Shown here: positions 1 to 10,562 of the stretch, piece after piece
Numbering within the stretch: position 1 is the first letter of the stretch
How the letters are laid out: the number at the start of each line of letters is the position of its first letter
Assembly: GCA_947623455.1 (NCBI GenBank)
Contig: OX392529.1
Location: forward strand, 59,291,186-59,355,185
DNA length: 64,000 nt
Reading direction: 5' to 3'
DNA from: Mimachlamys varia
Taxonomy: Eukaryota > Mollusca > Bivalvia > Pectinida > Pectinidae
Notes under the pieces: generated by a model
Told to the model about the DNA's origin: nothing
What the model saw: only the letters and a program-made list of their open reading frames with translations
Database searches by the model: none
Translations under genes and position numbers: made by a program

Positions 1-2
1 AG

Positions 3-1613
3 CTTGGATACGTGGGAGATCACCCGGTTCAGGTTTTACGAGACACAGGATGTAGCAGCGCAGCTGTTAGGGAAGCTCTTGTAAATCCTGACCAAATCAC
101 TGATAGGGAACTCTCATGTATACTGATTGACGGAACAGAGCGGGTGTTTAGACTGGCAAAGATTGATGTGGATACTCCTTTCTATGTAGGAGAGTTGGAA
201 GTAATGTGCATGAATGATCCACTCTATGACCTTGTAATCGGCAATGTGGACAGGGCAAACTTAATGGCTGATGTTGATTGGACGCCACGTTCAGAAGAAA
301 GTAAGTCAGCTGCAGTAATGACGAGAGCTGAAGTGAAGAAGGATAAAGAAGCTATGAAGCCGTTGAATGTCCAAGTGAAAGAGGTAGAGTTTGTCGGACT
401 GGATGGACTAGAGAGAGCCCAAAAGGCAGACAAATCACTGGACAAGTGGCGAGAGATAGCGAGAACCAAGGGAGACAACCAAGGTGATAAGCACCGAATG
501 GAGATGAAGAACAACATTTTGTACCGTATCTACAGACAGAAAAGAGGAAAGATGGTTGAGGAGATACGACAGATTGCTGTTCCAGAGACGTATAGGGAGC
601 AGGTTATGTCACTCGCACATGAGTCAATTGTCGGAGGGCATTTAGGGATACAGAAGACTGTAGACAGGATATCTACTAGTTTCTACTGGCCTGGAATGAC
701 AAGCGACGTGACACGCTATTGTAGATCTTGCGACATATGCCAGAAGACAACACCGAAAGGCAGGGTTACCAAGGTACCGTTAGGAGAAATGCCATTAATA
801 AAGGAGCCTTTCCAACGAGTAGCGGTCGACTTGATTGGTCCAATATATCCGGCCTCAGAGAGTAAAAATCGTTACATACTGACAGTGGTGGATTATTCAA
901 CAAGGTACCCAGAGGCCACGGCATTACCCAAGATAGAAACAGAGAGAATAGCAGAAGCGCTCCTAGAGATATTTTGTAGAGTTGGTTTCCCCAAGGAAAT
1001 ACTTAGCGACAGAGGGACACAGTTCACCTCAGGACTCATGGAGGAGGTGTGTAGACTTGTGTCAGTCAAACAACTGTTCGCAACACCTTACAACCGAAAG
1101 TGTAACGGATGGTGTGAGAGGATGAATGGGGTTCTTAAGAGGATGCTTAAGAAAATGTGTCAAGAACGACCACAGGATTGGGACCGATATATTCCAGCTG
1201 TATTGTTTGCATACAGGGAAGTCCCACAAGCAAGTACTGGGTTCTCACCATTTGAACTTTTGTACGGGAGAACAGTACGCGGCCCCATGCAAGCTTTGAA
1301 AGTATTCTGGACGGATGAGGCAGATGAGAAGTCTGAGACGAGAAATACTTACCAGTATGTACTCAATCTGAGGGATCGATTAGAAGAAACATGCAAGATT
1401 GCGCGGGAAAGCTTACGTCAATCACAAGGAACATACAAACACCACTACGACAAGAAAGCAAGGAATCGTCAACTTGAAGTCGGACAGAAAGTGCTGGTGT
1501 TATTGCCTACTGACAACAACAAGCTTTTGCTTCAATGGAACGGACCGTTTGATGTAGTCGAGGTTGTGAACTCCATGAACTATAAATTAAAGTTAAGGTT
1601 GGAGGAAAAGTAA
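3..1613 (+). CDS. pol: Gypsy pol: protease-integrase section, copy 1 (partial)
   Basis: The frame is open from the window edge. It starts with a retropepsin-type aspartic protease motif (DTG within RDTGCSSAAV, around residue 15). A linker follows, then the integrase HHCC zinc-binding region (GHLG, later CRSCDICQ, about residues 215-250), and then the DDE core with Asp in VAVDLIGP, Asp in LSDRGTQFTS and Glu in WCERMNG. The C-terminus has a GPY/F-like module (WNGPFDVVEV). It ends at a TAA three bases before the next frame opens. In a living element these enzymes mature the polyprotein and insert the cDNA. It differs from copy 2 at the residues just before WTDEADEK (VF here, GI there). Confidence 0.9.
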   Translation, partial: LGYVGDHPVQVLRDTGCSSAAVREALVNPDQITDRELSCILIDGTERVFRLAKIDVDTPFYVGELEVMCMNDPLYDLVIGNVDRANLMADVDWTPRSEESKSAAVMTRAEVKKDKEAMKPLNVQVKEVEFVGLDGLERAQKADKSLDKWREIARTKGDNQGDKHRMEMKNNILYRIYRQKRGKMVEEIRQIAVPETYREQVMSLAHESIVGGHLGIQKTVDRISTSFYWPGMTSDVTRYCRSCDICQKTTPKGRVTKVPLGEMPLIKEPFQRVAVDLIGPIYPASESKNRYILTVVDYSTRYPEATALPKIETERIAEALLEIFCRVGFPKEILSDRGTQFTSGLMEEVCRLVSVKQLFATPYNRKCNGWCERMNGVLKRMLKKMCQERPQDWDRYIPAVLFAYREVPQASTGFSPFELLYGRTVRGPMQALKVFWTDEADEKSETRNTYQYVLNLRDRLEETCKIARESLRQSQGTYKHHYDKKARNRQLEVGQKVLVLLPTDNNKLLLQWNGPFDVVEVVNSMNYKLKLRLEEK

Positions 1614-3192
1614 AAGTGTATCACGTCAACCTACTAAAACAATATGTTGAACGAGCCGACAGCAAAGAGAAAGGTGAATCAGCATGCGAAGCAGAGTCAG
1701 CAAAGGACAAAGCTGCGGGAATAGCTGTTATCGAGGCAGAGGATGAAGTTGATTGTGGAGCGGTTGATGATGAAAACCTGTTAGAATTAGGGAACTTCTC
1801 GGGGAAGGAGAACTTTAGGGATGTAAAGATAAGTGAAGATTTGACGGAGGTACAGAGTTCGCAGGTGAGAGCACTTGTAGAGGAATTCCAGGATATTTTC
1901 TCCGATATTCCCGGAACAACCAACTTACAGGAACGCCGAATCGAGACAACCAGTAAGGATCATATAAGAGTCAAACCGTATCCGATTCCCTATGCTAAAA
2001 GGAAAGAAATTCAAGAAGAAATTAAAAAGATGGTGGAGATGGGAATAATAGAACCATCAAAATCTGCTTACAATGCGCCAATTGTTATCGTGAAGAAGAA
2101 AGACCTTACCAACAGGGTTTGCATCGACTTCCGCAAGCTAAACGCGATAACACACTTTGACCCTGAGCCGATGGGAGATATCGAGGATATAATGACAAGA
2201 CTCGATAAGGATAAGTACTTCTCGAAGTTTGACCTCAGTAAGGGTTATTGGCAGATACCCTTAGAGAAGAATTCAAGACACATGACCGCCTTCTCAACCT
2301 CAGAAGGTTGTTACCAATTTAGGAAACTCCCATTTGGTCTCGTCAACTCAGGAGCTACATTCAACAGAATGATGAGGAAGATGTTGGAAGGTAGCAAGAA
2401 CACGGACCACTACGTAGACGATATTCTTGGTCATAACCAGACATGGAAGGAACATTTAGAGGATCTCAGAGACGCAAGAGTAACTGTACGGCCATTCAAA
2501 TGTATGATTGGCTATAGGACACTCGGATTTGTGGGACACACCGTGGGCGAGGGAACGATCGCCATAGAGGACGATAAGTTGGCAAAGATTCGAGACGCGC
2601 AACAACCAGCGACGAAAAAACAGGTTAGAGCTTTCCTCGGACTCGCAGGCTATTATCGGAAATTCGTCCCAAATTTTGCAGATATTGCGAAACCACTCTC
2701 GGACCTCACTAAGAAAGGACGACCAAATCAGGTGGATTGGGGACCAGTAGAGGACAAAGCGTTCACATGGCTGAAGGACCTCTTGACCAAGGCCCTATTC
2801 TACGACTGCCAGACCTTTCGAAAACCTTCATCGTACAGTCTGACGCCTCAGATACCGGTTTGGGCTGTGTTTTATTACAAGAACATACAGATTGTATATT
2901 TCCAGTCGCTTATGAGAGTAAGAAGCTACTTGATAGGGAAAGGAACTATTCCGTTATCGAAAGAGACTGTCTAGCTATTGTCTTTTCTATCACGAAGTTC
3001 CAAATGTACTTGTATGGACGCGAGTTTGTTCTGTTTACAGACCATAGGCCTTTGACGTACATACAAAAGAGCAAGATAGAGAGTGGTAGGATAATGCGCT
3101 GGGCATTGTTTTTGCAGAACTATAAGTTTCGTATCAAGGCTATTAAGGGATCACAGAACGTAGCTGCATATTATCTAAGCAGGCAGTATTAG
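1610..3192 (+). pseudogene. pol: Gypsy pol: reverse transcriptase-RNase H, copy 1, frameshifted
   Basis: The RT domain begins shortly after a YHVNLLKQY segment that normally closes Gypsy integrases. It has the polymerase motifs RVCIDFRKLN, FSKFDLSKGYWQI, LPFGLVNSGATF and the catalytic YVDD (HYVDDILGH), plus FVGHTV and AFLGLAGYYRKFVPNF. RNase H follows in another frame with SDASDTGLG, IERDCLAIV and TDHRPLTY, supplying the acidic residues. The section is entered by a -1 shift from integrase near 1608-1613. A one-base lesion near 2785 separates RT from RNase H. A short stretch between YVDD and the thumb looks deleted compared with relatives. The lesions are shared with copy 2, so neither copy should make active polymerase without frameshifting. 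Confidence 0.88.
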
Positions 3193-3346
3193 ATTTTTTG
3201 AACTAGAACCATTCCCTACAACCTATGGTCATTATTAGTATTAGATGAACTGTGGTCTATGACATTGTGTTTTTGAAAATATAGATGTAGGAAAGATAAT
3301 TGAATTTATTCAAGATGTTGTGAAAATACATAAGTCAAGTATTTTC
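3193..3346 (+). other. 3' untranslated region of Gypsy copy 1
   Basis: Non-coding, AT-rich stretch between the RNase H stop and the polypurine tract. No open frame or motif was recognised; it is repeated at 12142-12295. Confidence 0.7.
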
Positions 3347-3358
3347 AGAAATAGGGGG
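3347..3358 (+). promoter_or_regulatory. polypurine tract, copy 1
   Basis: A near-pure purine run (agaaataggggg) sits one base before the LTR start tgtcag, the expected place for plus-strand DNA priming. The same tract precedes the copy 2 LTR at 12296-12307. Confidence 0.75.
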
Positions 3359-3359
3359 T

Positions 3360-4005
3360 TGTCAGAATAAATATTAGGTGATATGTGTAAAATGTATGTA
3401 TCAAACAGTCAAAGTTAACACCACTGATAGACTATGGACAATTATATGTGAAAACTGTGGTGTGCGACCTGAACATTAGTGCTGGTGCAGTTATCTCCCT
3501 TGATAATCTGTACTTTCGGTTTTCAATGACGCCAGAGGAGTTCCGTTAGAATTGGAGCTTGGAAGGAACGCGGGAAAGTGACAGGGTGCATAATGTGTTG
3601 TGCTGGACTTGATCAGTTAAAACGGTAGACGTGAACAGCAGGGATATTCGCAATGAGCCGGGCAATCGACAATGAGTGCGAGAGGAGTTGACTGAGCTCC
3701 AGTGTCGGGTAAGGCTGTCTTCCCGAAGTGTGACACATGTGAACACAGTTAAATCAGGTCATCGCCCCGTGCGATCTGTGTATCGGTTTACAGACTGTTA
3801 GTGTTATTTTATCGACACCCCTGTATTTCACTTATGCTGTTGTTTTATATGTAAATGTTGAAACTTACACCAACGCCTCTGTTATCATTTCGCAGTCCAG
3901 CTATTAAAAATACTGTCAAGTATACCCTACGAAAGATCCCAAAACAAACAATATACCAAAAAGCGAATGGTCTCGTCGTCAGACGATCTCGTCGTTCTTT
4001 TGACA
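3360..4005 (+). repeat. 3' LTR of Gypsy copy 1 (646 bp)
   Basis: Begins TGTCA and ends TGACA, a perfect 5-bp terminal inverted repeat. It is 646 bp, the same length as the LTRs at 6250-6895 and 12309-12954. By eye it is closer to the 12309 LTR (two or three differences) than the two LTRs of copy 2 are to each other (about seven). Confidence 0.93.
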
Positions 4006-6249
4006 CATTAATATAAGGTATTAACGTCTCCTAGGCCACACCCATTGATATACGGTATAGAGTCTCCTAGGCCACACATTGATATACGGTATAAACGTCT
4101 CCTAGGCCACACATTGATATACGGTATAGACGTCTCCTAGGCCACACATTAATATACGGTATTAGCGTCTCCTAGGCCACACATTGATATACGGTATAAA
4201 CGTCCCCTAGGCCACACATTGATATACGGTATAAACGTCTCCTAGGCCACACATTGATATACGGTATAAACGTCTCCTAGGTCACACATTGATATACGGT
4301 ATAAACGTCTCCTAGCCACACATTGATATACGGTATAAACGTCTCCTAGGCCACACATTGATATACGGTATAAACGTCTTCTAGGCCACACATTGATATA
4401 CAGTATATACGTTTCCTAGACAACACATTGATATACGGTATAAACGTCTCCTAGACAACACGTGATATACGGTATAAACGTCTCCTAGACAACACATTGA
4501 TATACGGTATAAACGTCTCCTAGACAACACATTGATATACGGTATAAACGTTTCCTAGACAACACATTGATATACGGTATAAACGTCTCCAAGACAACAC
4601 ATTGATATACGGTATAAACGTCTCCAAGACAACACATTGATATACGGTATAAACGTTTCCTAGGCCACACATTGATATACGGTATAAACGTCTCCTAGGC
4701 CACACATTGATATACGGTATAAACGTCTCCTAGCCACACATTAATATACGGTATAAACGTTTCCTAGGCCACACATTGATATACGGTATAAACGTTTCCT
4801 AGGCCACACATTGATATACGGTATAAACGTCTCCTAGGCCACACATTGATATACGGTATAAACGTCTCCTAGCCACACATTAATATACGGTATAAACGTT
4901 TCCTAGGCCACACATTGATATACGGTATAAACGTCTCCTAGGCCACACATTGATATACGTAATAAACGACTCCAAGCCACACATTGATATACGGTATAAA
5001 CGTCTCCTAGACAACACATTGATATACGGTATAAACGTCTCCTAGGCCACACATTGATATACGGTATAAACGTCTCCTAGGCCACACATTGATAAACAGT
5101 ATAAACGTCTCCTAGGCCACACATTAATATACGATATAAACGTCTCCTAGGCCACACATTGATATACGGTATAGACGTCTCCTAGGCCACACATTGATAT
5201 ACGATATAAACGTCTCCTAGGCCACACATTGATATACGGTATAGACGTCTCCTAGACCACACATTGATATACGGTATAGACGTCTCCTAGGCCACACATT
5301 GATATACAGTATAAACGTCTCCTAGGCCACACATTGATATACGATATAAACGTCTCCTAGACCACACATTGATATACGGTATAGACTTCTCCTAGGCCAC
5401 ACATTGATATACGGTATAGACGTCTCCTAGGCCACACATTGATATACAGTATAGACGTCTCCTAGGCCACACTTTAATATACGATATAAACGTCTCCTAG
5501 GCCACACCTTGATATACGGTATAGACGTCTACTAGACAACACATTGATATACGGTATAAACGTCTCCTAGGCACACATTGATATACGATATAAACGTCTC
5601 CTAGGCCACACATTGATATACGGTATAGACGTCTCCTCGGCCACACATTGATATACGATATAAACGTCTCCTAGGCCACACATTGATATACGATATAAAC
5701 GTCTCCAAGGCCACACATTGATATACGGTATAGACGTCTCCTAGGCCACACATTGATATACAGTATAAACGTCTCCTAGGCCACACATTGATATACGATA
5801 TAAACGTCTCCTAGGCCACACATTGACATACGGTATAGACGTCTCCTAGGCCACACATTGATATACGGTATAAACGTCTCCTAGGCCACACATTGATATA
5901 CGGTATAGACGTCTCCTAGGCCACACATTAATACACAGTATAAACGTTTTCTAGACCACATATTGATATACGGTATAAACGTCTCCTAGGCCACACATTG
6001 ATATATGGTATAAACCTCTACGAGGCCACACCCATTGATATACGGTATAAACGTCCCCTAGGCCACACCCATTGATATACGGTATAAACGTCTCCTAGGC
6101 CACACATTGATATATGGTTTAAACGTCTTCTAGGCAAGACATTGATATACAGTATAAACGTCCCCTAGGCCACACATTGATATACGGTATAAATGTCTTT
6201 TAGGCCACACATTGATATACAGTATAAACGTCTCCTAGGCCATACATTG
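4006..6249. repeat. 35-bp satellite array between the two Gypsy copies
   Basis: About 64 tandem copies of a 35-bp monomer containing cattgatatacggtata followed by aacgtctcctaggccaca. Common variants are cgatata, cagtata, tagacaaca and ttaatatac. Each monomer has two dyads: tatac-g-gtata and cctagg. The array starts directly at the LTR end and stops directly at the next LTR. Minus-strand frames of up to 61 codons are artefacts: a tag in cctaggag normally recurs every 105 nt and is lost only in ccaag variants. Confidence 0.95.
6245..6249. repeat. target site duplication, left side of Gypsy copy 2
   Basis: cattg next to the LTR; catta stands at 12955-12959 on the other side (four of five bases match). 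Both are the same phase of the satellite monomer, as expected for a 5-bp duplication made by insertion into the satellite. Confidence 0.6.
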
Positions 6250-6895
6250 TGTCAGAATAAATATTAGGTGCCATGTGTAAAGTGTATGTGTCAAACAGTC
6301 AAAGTTAACACCACTGATAGACTATGGACAATTATATGTGAAAACTGTGGTGTGCGACCTGAACATTAGTGCTGGTGCAGTTATCTCCCTTGATAATCTG
6401 TACTTTCGGTTTTCAATGACGCCAGAGGAGTTCCGTTAGAATTGGAGCTTGGAAGGAACGCGGGAAAGTGACAGGGTGCATAATGTGTTGTGCTGGACTT
6501 GATCAGTTAAAACGGTAGACGTGAACAGCAGGGATATTCGCAATGAGCCGGGCAATCGACAATGAGTGCGAGAGGAGTTGACTGAGCTCCAGTGTCGGGT
6601 AAGGCTGTCTTCCCGAAGTGTGACACATGTGAACACAGTTAAATCAGGTCATCGCCCCGTGCGATCTGTGTATCGGTTTACAGACTGTTAGTGTTATTTT
6701 ATCGACACCCCTGTATTTCACTTATGCTGTTGTTTTATATATAAATGTTGAAACTTACACCAACGCCTCTGTTATCATTTCGCAGTCCAGCTATTAAAAA
6801 TACTGTCAAGTATACCCTACGAAAGATCCCAAAACAAACAAAATACCAAAAAGCGAATGGTCTCGTCGTCAGACGATCTCGTCATTCTTTTGACA
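6250..6895 (+). repeat. 5' LTR of Gypsy copy 2
   Basis: TGTCA...TGACA termini, 646 bp, followed after two bases by the primer binding site. It contains aataaa near its start (6255-6260) and a gttattttat AT-rich motif near 6691, but no start site can be assigned from sequence alone. About seven differences by eye from the 3' LTR at 12309-12954. Confidence 0.94.
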
Positions 6896-6897
6896 AC

Positions 6898-6915
6898 TGG
6901 GGGCTCGTCCGGGAT
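6898..6915 (+). promoter_or_regulatory. primer binding site, tRNA-Pro type
   Basis: The 18 bases tgggggctcgtccgggat start two bases after the LTR. This is the complement of the 3' end of tRNA-Pro, the site also used by gammaretroviruses such as murine leukaemia virus. It is where minus-strand cDNA synthesis would start. Confidence 0.9.
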
Positions 6916-7703
6916 ACCAGTTTTCATTGGATGTTTCGGCCACTGAATTTATCTATTTGAACTGTTCAAAGGGTAACTTGTTGGACTGTGAAATTGACGG
7001 TAGATGTTGTTATACACGTACATGCATATTTATGCGTTAGGATGTATAGTGAGATACAGACTATGTATATGTATAAGTTTAATTGATAGTCAGCATATCA
7101 TGTCAACAACAAACGGTTGTTTACAACTGTATACAGGAAGTTAGCATGAACCCTCAGTAGTAGCTGTAGGATAGTGGATAGCATTATAGAACCACCAGGG
7201 TGTCAAAATAGGTCGGATTGTATAATAGTTATTGTGCTATTATTCTGATAGTCAGAATAGGTTGGGCATATTATTATCAATTGTTATTTTGCACTATAGT
7301 GTAGGTTGCCCCTTGCTAGCTATCATACTGGACAGGGTACAGATGTGCTATTATTAGAAATACTGTGGATTTACTGTTATTCTACACAAGTAAGAGTAGG
7401 TCGGGTAATATACACAGGTATTTTTAGACAGATTTTGAAGTTATTCTAATTTGAGATTAGAATTGAATAAAATCCTATAGAGACGGATTGTTCGGGTACA
7501 TAGAGTGTATATTAGGGTGTTTCGGATGCTGAATTTATTCGAGGTCAGCTATACACCAGTATATTTAGTTATCTCAGTACCAGATTTCTGTTTACATGTG
7601 TTTATTGGTAAAATATTATGTGAATAGACTTAGTGTGCAAAGCTGGTGGGTTCCACTAGGTTTTAAAACTCCAAAATTCTGAAATTTGGATATTTCTGAG
7701 TAG
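6916..7703 (+). other. untranslated leader of Gypsy copy 2
   Basis: About 790 bp between the primer site and the first gag codons, with stops in every frame. It repeats a theme of short AT-rich phrases joined by taggtcgg/taggttggg (about 7210, 7258, 7395). No ATG opens gag; the frame begins after a TAG at 7701-7703, so translation may need a splice or a non-AUG start. The packaging signal is expected here but cannot be seen. Confidence 0.6.
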
Positions 7704-8765
7704 AATTCTCATAACCGCGGTTACTTGTGGTTTTTATTGTCCATACTTATATGTGTAAGCGACTGGAAATATACCTCGGAGTACGAAAAATGGTTATCAC
7801 TTGGAGAGAGACTGGGTTTAAAAGAAACCGCGTTACAGCAGTTTGTAGCATCCAAGGAGAGGGAGTACTTGGACAGAGAGGAGAGAGCGAGACAGCGGGA
7901 CTTAGAGAAGGAGAAAAGGGATGAAGAGCTACGCATGCGTGATATCCAGGAGGTTGAGAAAAGTAGACAGTTCGAGTTGAAGAAACTCAAAATGGAGGCA
8001 GATATTGATATGGCTAGACTTAAAATGGAACAGGAGAGAACTGAGATGTCAAGGTCAAACTCAGAGGAATCTAGGTCAAGGTCACTGCGATCCAAGCTAC
8101 CAAAGTTTGACGAACAAAAGGATGATATGGATGCCTTTCTGGAGCGTTTTGAGAAATTTGCCTTAGCACAGAAGTGGAATGCAGATATTTGGGCAGTGAG
8201 TCTTAGTCCCCTGTTAACTGGTAAGGGACTCCAAGTCTATTCAAGCATGTCAGCAACACAGATCAACGATTATGATCAGCTGAAGAAAGCACTCCTCAGG
8301 AGATATGAGCTAACCGAGGAAGGATTTCGCTTGAAGTTTAGAGACGGTAAGCCGGAGAAGGGTGAAACTGCATTCTAGTTTGTGGCCAGATTAACTCGGT
8401 ACTTGACAAGATGGATTCAGATGTCTGAAATTACACAAACATTTGAGGGATTAACAGACCTGCTAATCAGGGAGCAGTTTATCCAGACTTGTTCATCGGA
8501 GATGGCCCTTTTCCTCAAGGAGAGATCACCAAAAGATGTCAAGGATTTAACGAGACTCGCTGAACAATATATGGAGGCCCACGGAGGGAATATCTCAAAG
8601 CCTAATAAGGTCGTCACATCCAATAAGACGAATCATTCCCAACGTTATAACCCTCAACAACAACAGAAGGCTAATGACAAGACAACAGACAGTAAAGGTC
8701 AGAGGACACGTCTGTGTTTCATTTGCGGAGGTGAAGGTCATATCGCTCGCAATCATGCAGAATGA
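7704..8765 (+). pseudogene. gag: Gypsy gag, with coiled coil, SCAN-like capsid domain and zinc knuckle; two nonsense codons
   Basis: Structural polyprotein of the element. A long charged coiled coil (about residues 20-120, rich in REERARQRDLEKEKRDEEL-type sequence) is followed by a capsid-like start (KLPKFDEQKDD, FLERFEKFA). After an in-frame TAG at 8376-8378 comes a SCAN-like helical segment (ARLTRYLTRW, LLIREQFIQTC, FLKERSPKDVKDL). A CCHC zinc knuckle follows (CFICGGEGH) whose last cysteine is replaced (RNHAE). A TGA at 8763-8765 ends this section, but the same frame continues into the protease. The SCAN resemblance fits the published proposal that vertebrate SCAN domains came from the capsid of a Gmr1-like element. 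No upstream ATG is visible. Confidence 0.82.
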
Positions 8766-10562
8766 GGCAAGATCGGGTCAAGGCCATACAAGGGTAGTCA
8801 GAGTAAAGACACCAAGGCGGCGTTATGTAAGTCTACACAGAAGAAGGAGATAACAGCGGATTGTGTTAGGAATGAGATTATCAGTAAGAAGGATTCAAGA
8901 ACAGCGATATTGGGACGTATACAACTGGAAGACAGTGGGATGCCTGTTCAGCTTGGATACGTGGGAGATCACCCGGTTCAGGTTTTACGAGACACAGGAT
9001 GTAGCAGCGCAGCTGTTAGGGAAGCTCTTGTAAATCCTGACCAAATCACTGATAGGGAACTCTCATGTATACTGATTGACGGAACAGAGCGGGTGTTTAG
9101 ACTGGCAAAGATTGATGTGGATACTCCTTTCTATGTAGGAGAGTTGGAAGTAATGTGCATGAATGATCCACTCTATGACCTTGTAATCGGCAATGTGGAC
9201 AGGGCAAACTTAATGGCTGATGTTGATTGGACGCCACGTTCAGAAGAAAGTAAGTCAGCTGCAGTAATGACGAGAGCTGAAGTGAAGAAGGATAAAGAAG
9301 CTATGAAGCCGTTGAATGTCCAAGTGAAAGAGGTAGAGTTTGTCGGACTGGATGGACTAGAGAGAGCCCAAAAGGCAGACAAATCACTGGACAAGTGGCG
9401 AGAGATAGCGAGAACCAAGGGAGACAACCAAGGTGATAAGCACCGAATGGAGATGAAAAACAACATTTTGTACCGTATCTACAGACAGAAAAGAGGAAAG
9501 ATGGTTGAGGAGATACGACAGATTGCTGTTCCAGAGACGTATAGGGAGCAGGTTATGTCACTCGCACATGAGTCAATTGTCGGAGGGCATTTAGGGATAC
9601 AGAAAACTGTAGACAGGATATCTACTAGTTTCTACTGGCCTGGAATGACAAGCGACGTGACACGCTATTGTAGATCTTGCGACATATGCCAGAAGACAAC
9701 ACCGAAAGGCAGGGTTACCAAGGTACCGTTAGGAGAAATGCCATTAATAAAGGAGCCTTTCCAACGAGTAGCGGTCGACTTGATTGGTCCAATATATCCG
9801 GCCTCAGAGAGTAAAAATCGTTACATACTGACAGTGGTGGATTATTCAACAAGGTACCCAGAGGCCACGGCATTACCCAAGATAGAAACAGAGAGAATAG
9901 CAGAAGCGCTCCTAGAGATATTTTGTAGAGTTGGTTTCCCCAAGGAAATACTTAGCGACAGAGGGACACAGTTCACCTCAGGACTCATGGAGGAGGTGTG
10001 TAGACTTGTGTCAGTCAAACAACTGTTCGCAACACCTTACAACCGAAAGTGTAACGGATGGTGTGAGAGGATGAATGGGGTTCTTAAGAGGATGCTTAAG
10101 AAAATGTGTCAAGAACGACCACAGGATTGGGACCGATATATTCCAGCTGTATTGTTTGCATACAGGGAAGTCCCACAAGCAAGTACTGGGTTCTCACCAT
10201 TTGAACTTTTGTACGGGAGAACAGTACGCGGCCCCATGCAAGCTTTGAAAGGAATCTGGACGGATGAGGCAGATGAGAAGTCTGAGACAAGAAATACTTA
10301 CCAGTATGTACTCAATCTGAGGGATCGATTAGAAGAAACATGCAAGATTGCGCGGGAAAGCTTACGTCAATCACAAGGAACATACAAACACCACTACGAC
10401 AAGAAAGCAAGGAATCGTCAACTTGAAGTCGGACAGAAAGTGCTGGTGTTATTGCCTACTGACAACAACAAGCTTTTGCTTCAATGGAACGGACCGTTTG
10501 ATGTAGTCGAGGTTGTGAACTCCATGAACTATAAATTAAAGTTAAGGTTGGAGGAAAAGTAA
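8766..10562 (+). CDS. pol: Gypsy pol: protease-integrase section, copy 2
   Basis: Continues the gag frame directly after the TGA at 8763-8765. Linker, then aspartic protease (RDTGCSSAAV; codons near 8988-9017), spacer, integrase zinc finger (GHLG and CRSCDICQ, about 9580-9690), DDE core (VAVDLIGP, LSDRGTQFTS, WCERMNG; about 9770-10080) and a GPY/F-like tail (WNGPFDVVEV). Integrase sitting directly after protease and before RT is the key oddity. All three catalytic acids are present, so this section could be catalytically sound if translated. It ends TAA at 10560-10562, with RT in the -1 frame. Confidence 0.92.
   Translation, partial: GKIGSRPYKGSQSKDTKAALCKSTQKKEITADCVRNEIISKKDSRTAILGRIQLEDSGMPVQLGYVGDHPVQVLRDTGCSSAAVREALVNPDQITDRELSCILIDGTERVFRLAKIDVDTPFYVGELEVMCMNDPLYDLVIGNVDRANLMADVDWTPRSEESKSAAVMTRAEVKKDKEAMKPLNVQVKEVEFVGLDGLERAQKADKSLDKWREIARTKGDNQGDKHRMEMKNNILYRIYRQKRGKMVEEIRQIAVPETYREQVMSLAHESIVGGHLGIQKTVDRISTSFYWPGMTSDVTRYCRSCDICQKTTPKGRVTKVPLGEMPLIKEPFQRVAVDLIGPIYPASESKNRYILTVVDYSTRYPEATALPKIETERIAEALLEIFCRVGFPKEILSDRGTQFTSGLMEEVCRLVSVKQLFATPYNRKCNGWCERMNGVLKRMLKKMCQERPQDWDRYIPAVLFAYREVPQASTGFSPFELLYGRTVRGPMQALKGIWTDEADEKSETRNTYQYVLNLRDRLEETCKIARESLRQSQGTYKHHYDKKARNRQLEVGQKVLVLLPTDNNKLLLQWNGPFDVVEVVNSMNYKLKLRLEEK

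Larger units (their letters stand above)
1..4005 (+). mobile_element. Ty3/Gypsy (Gmr1-like) retrotransposon, copy 1, 5' part outside window
   Basis: The window opens inside the protease region of an LTR retrotransposon that continues through integrase, RT, RNase H, a polypurine tract (3347-3358) and a 3' LTR (3360-4005). It matches the full-length copy at 6250-12954 at a constant offset of 8,949 bp with only a handful of substitutions by eye (near 509, 652, 1309, 1338 and 2914). Both copies share the same reading-frame breaks, so the lesions predate the duplication. Domain order PR-IN-RT-RH is the Gmr1 type, not the usual Gypsy order. Confidence 0.93.
1..5929 (+). repeat. tandem segmental duplication, left copy
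   Basis: This stretch recurs at 8950-15189. The retroelement part matches at offset 8,949. The satellite that follows is identical monomer by monomer, including rare variants such as a truncated gatagagtctcc unit. Near 4930-4950 the right copy holds about 311 bp of extra satellite, and the offset then becomes 9,260 until the match ends near 5929/15189. Confidence 0.9.

Noticed and set aside
224..517. Minus-strand frame opposite Gypsy protease (also 9173-9466) and others opposite RT.
   Set aside because: Shadow frames of the pol gene.
3546..3746. 66-codon minus-strand frame repeated in all three LTRs (also 6436-6636, 12495-12695).
   Set aside because: Conserved only because LTR copies are nearly identical; no domain or start context.
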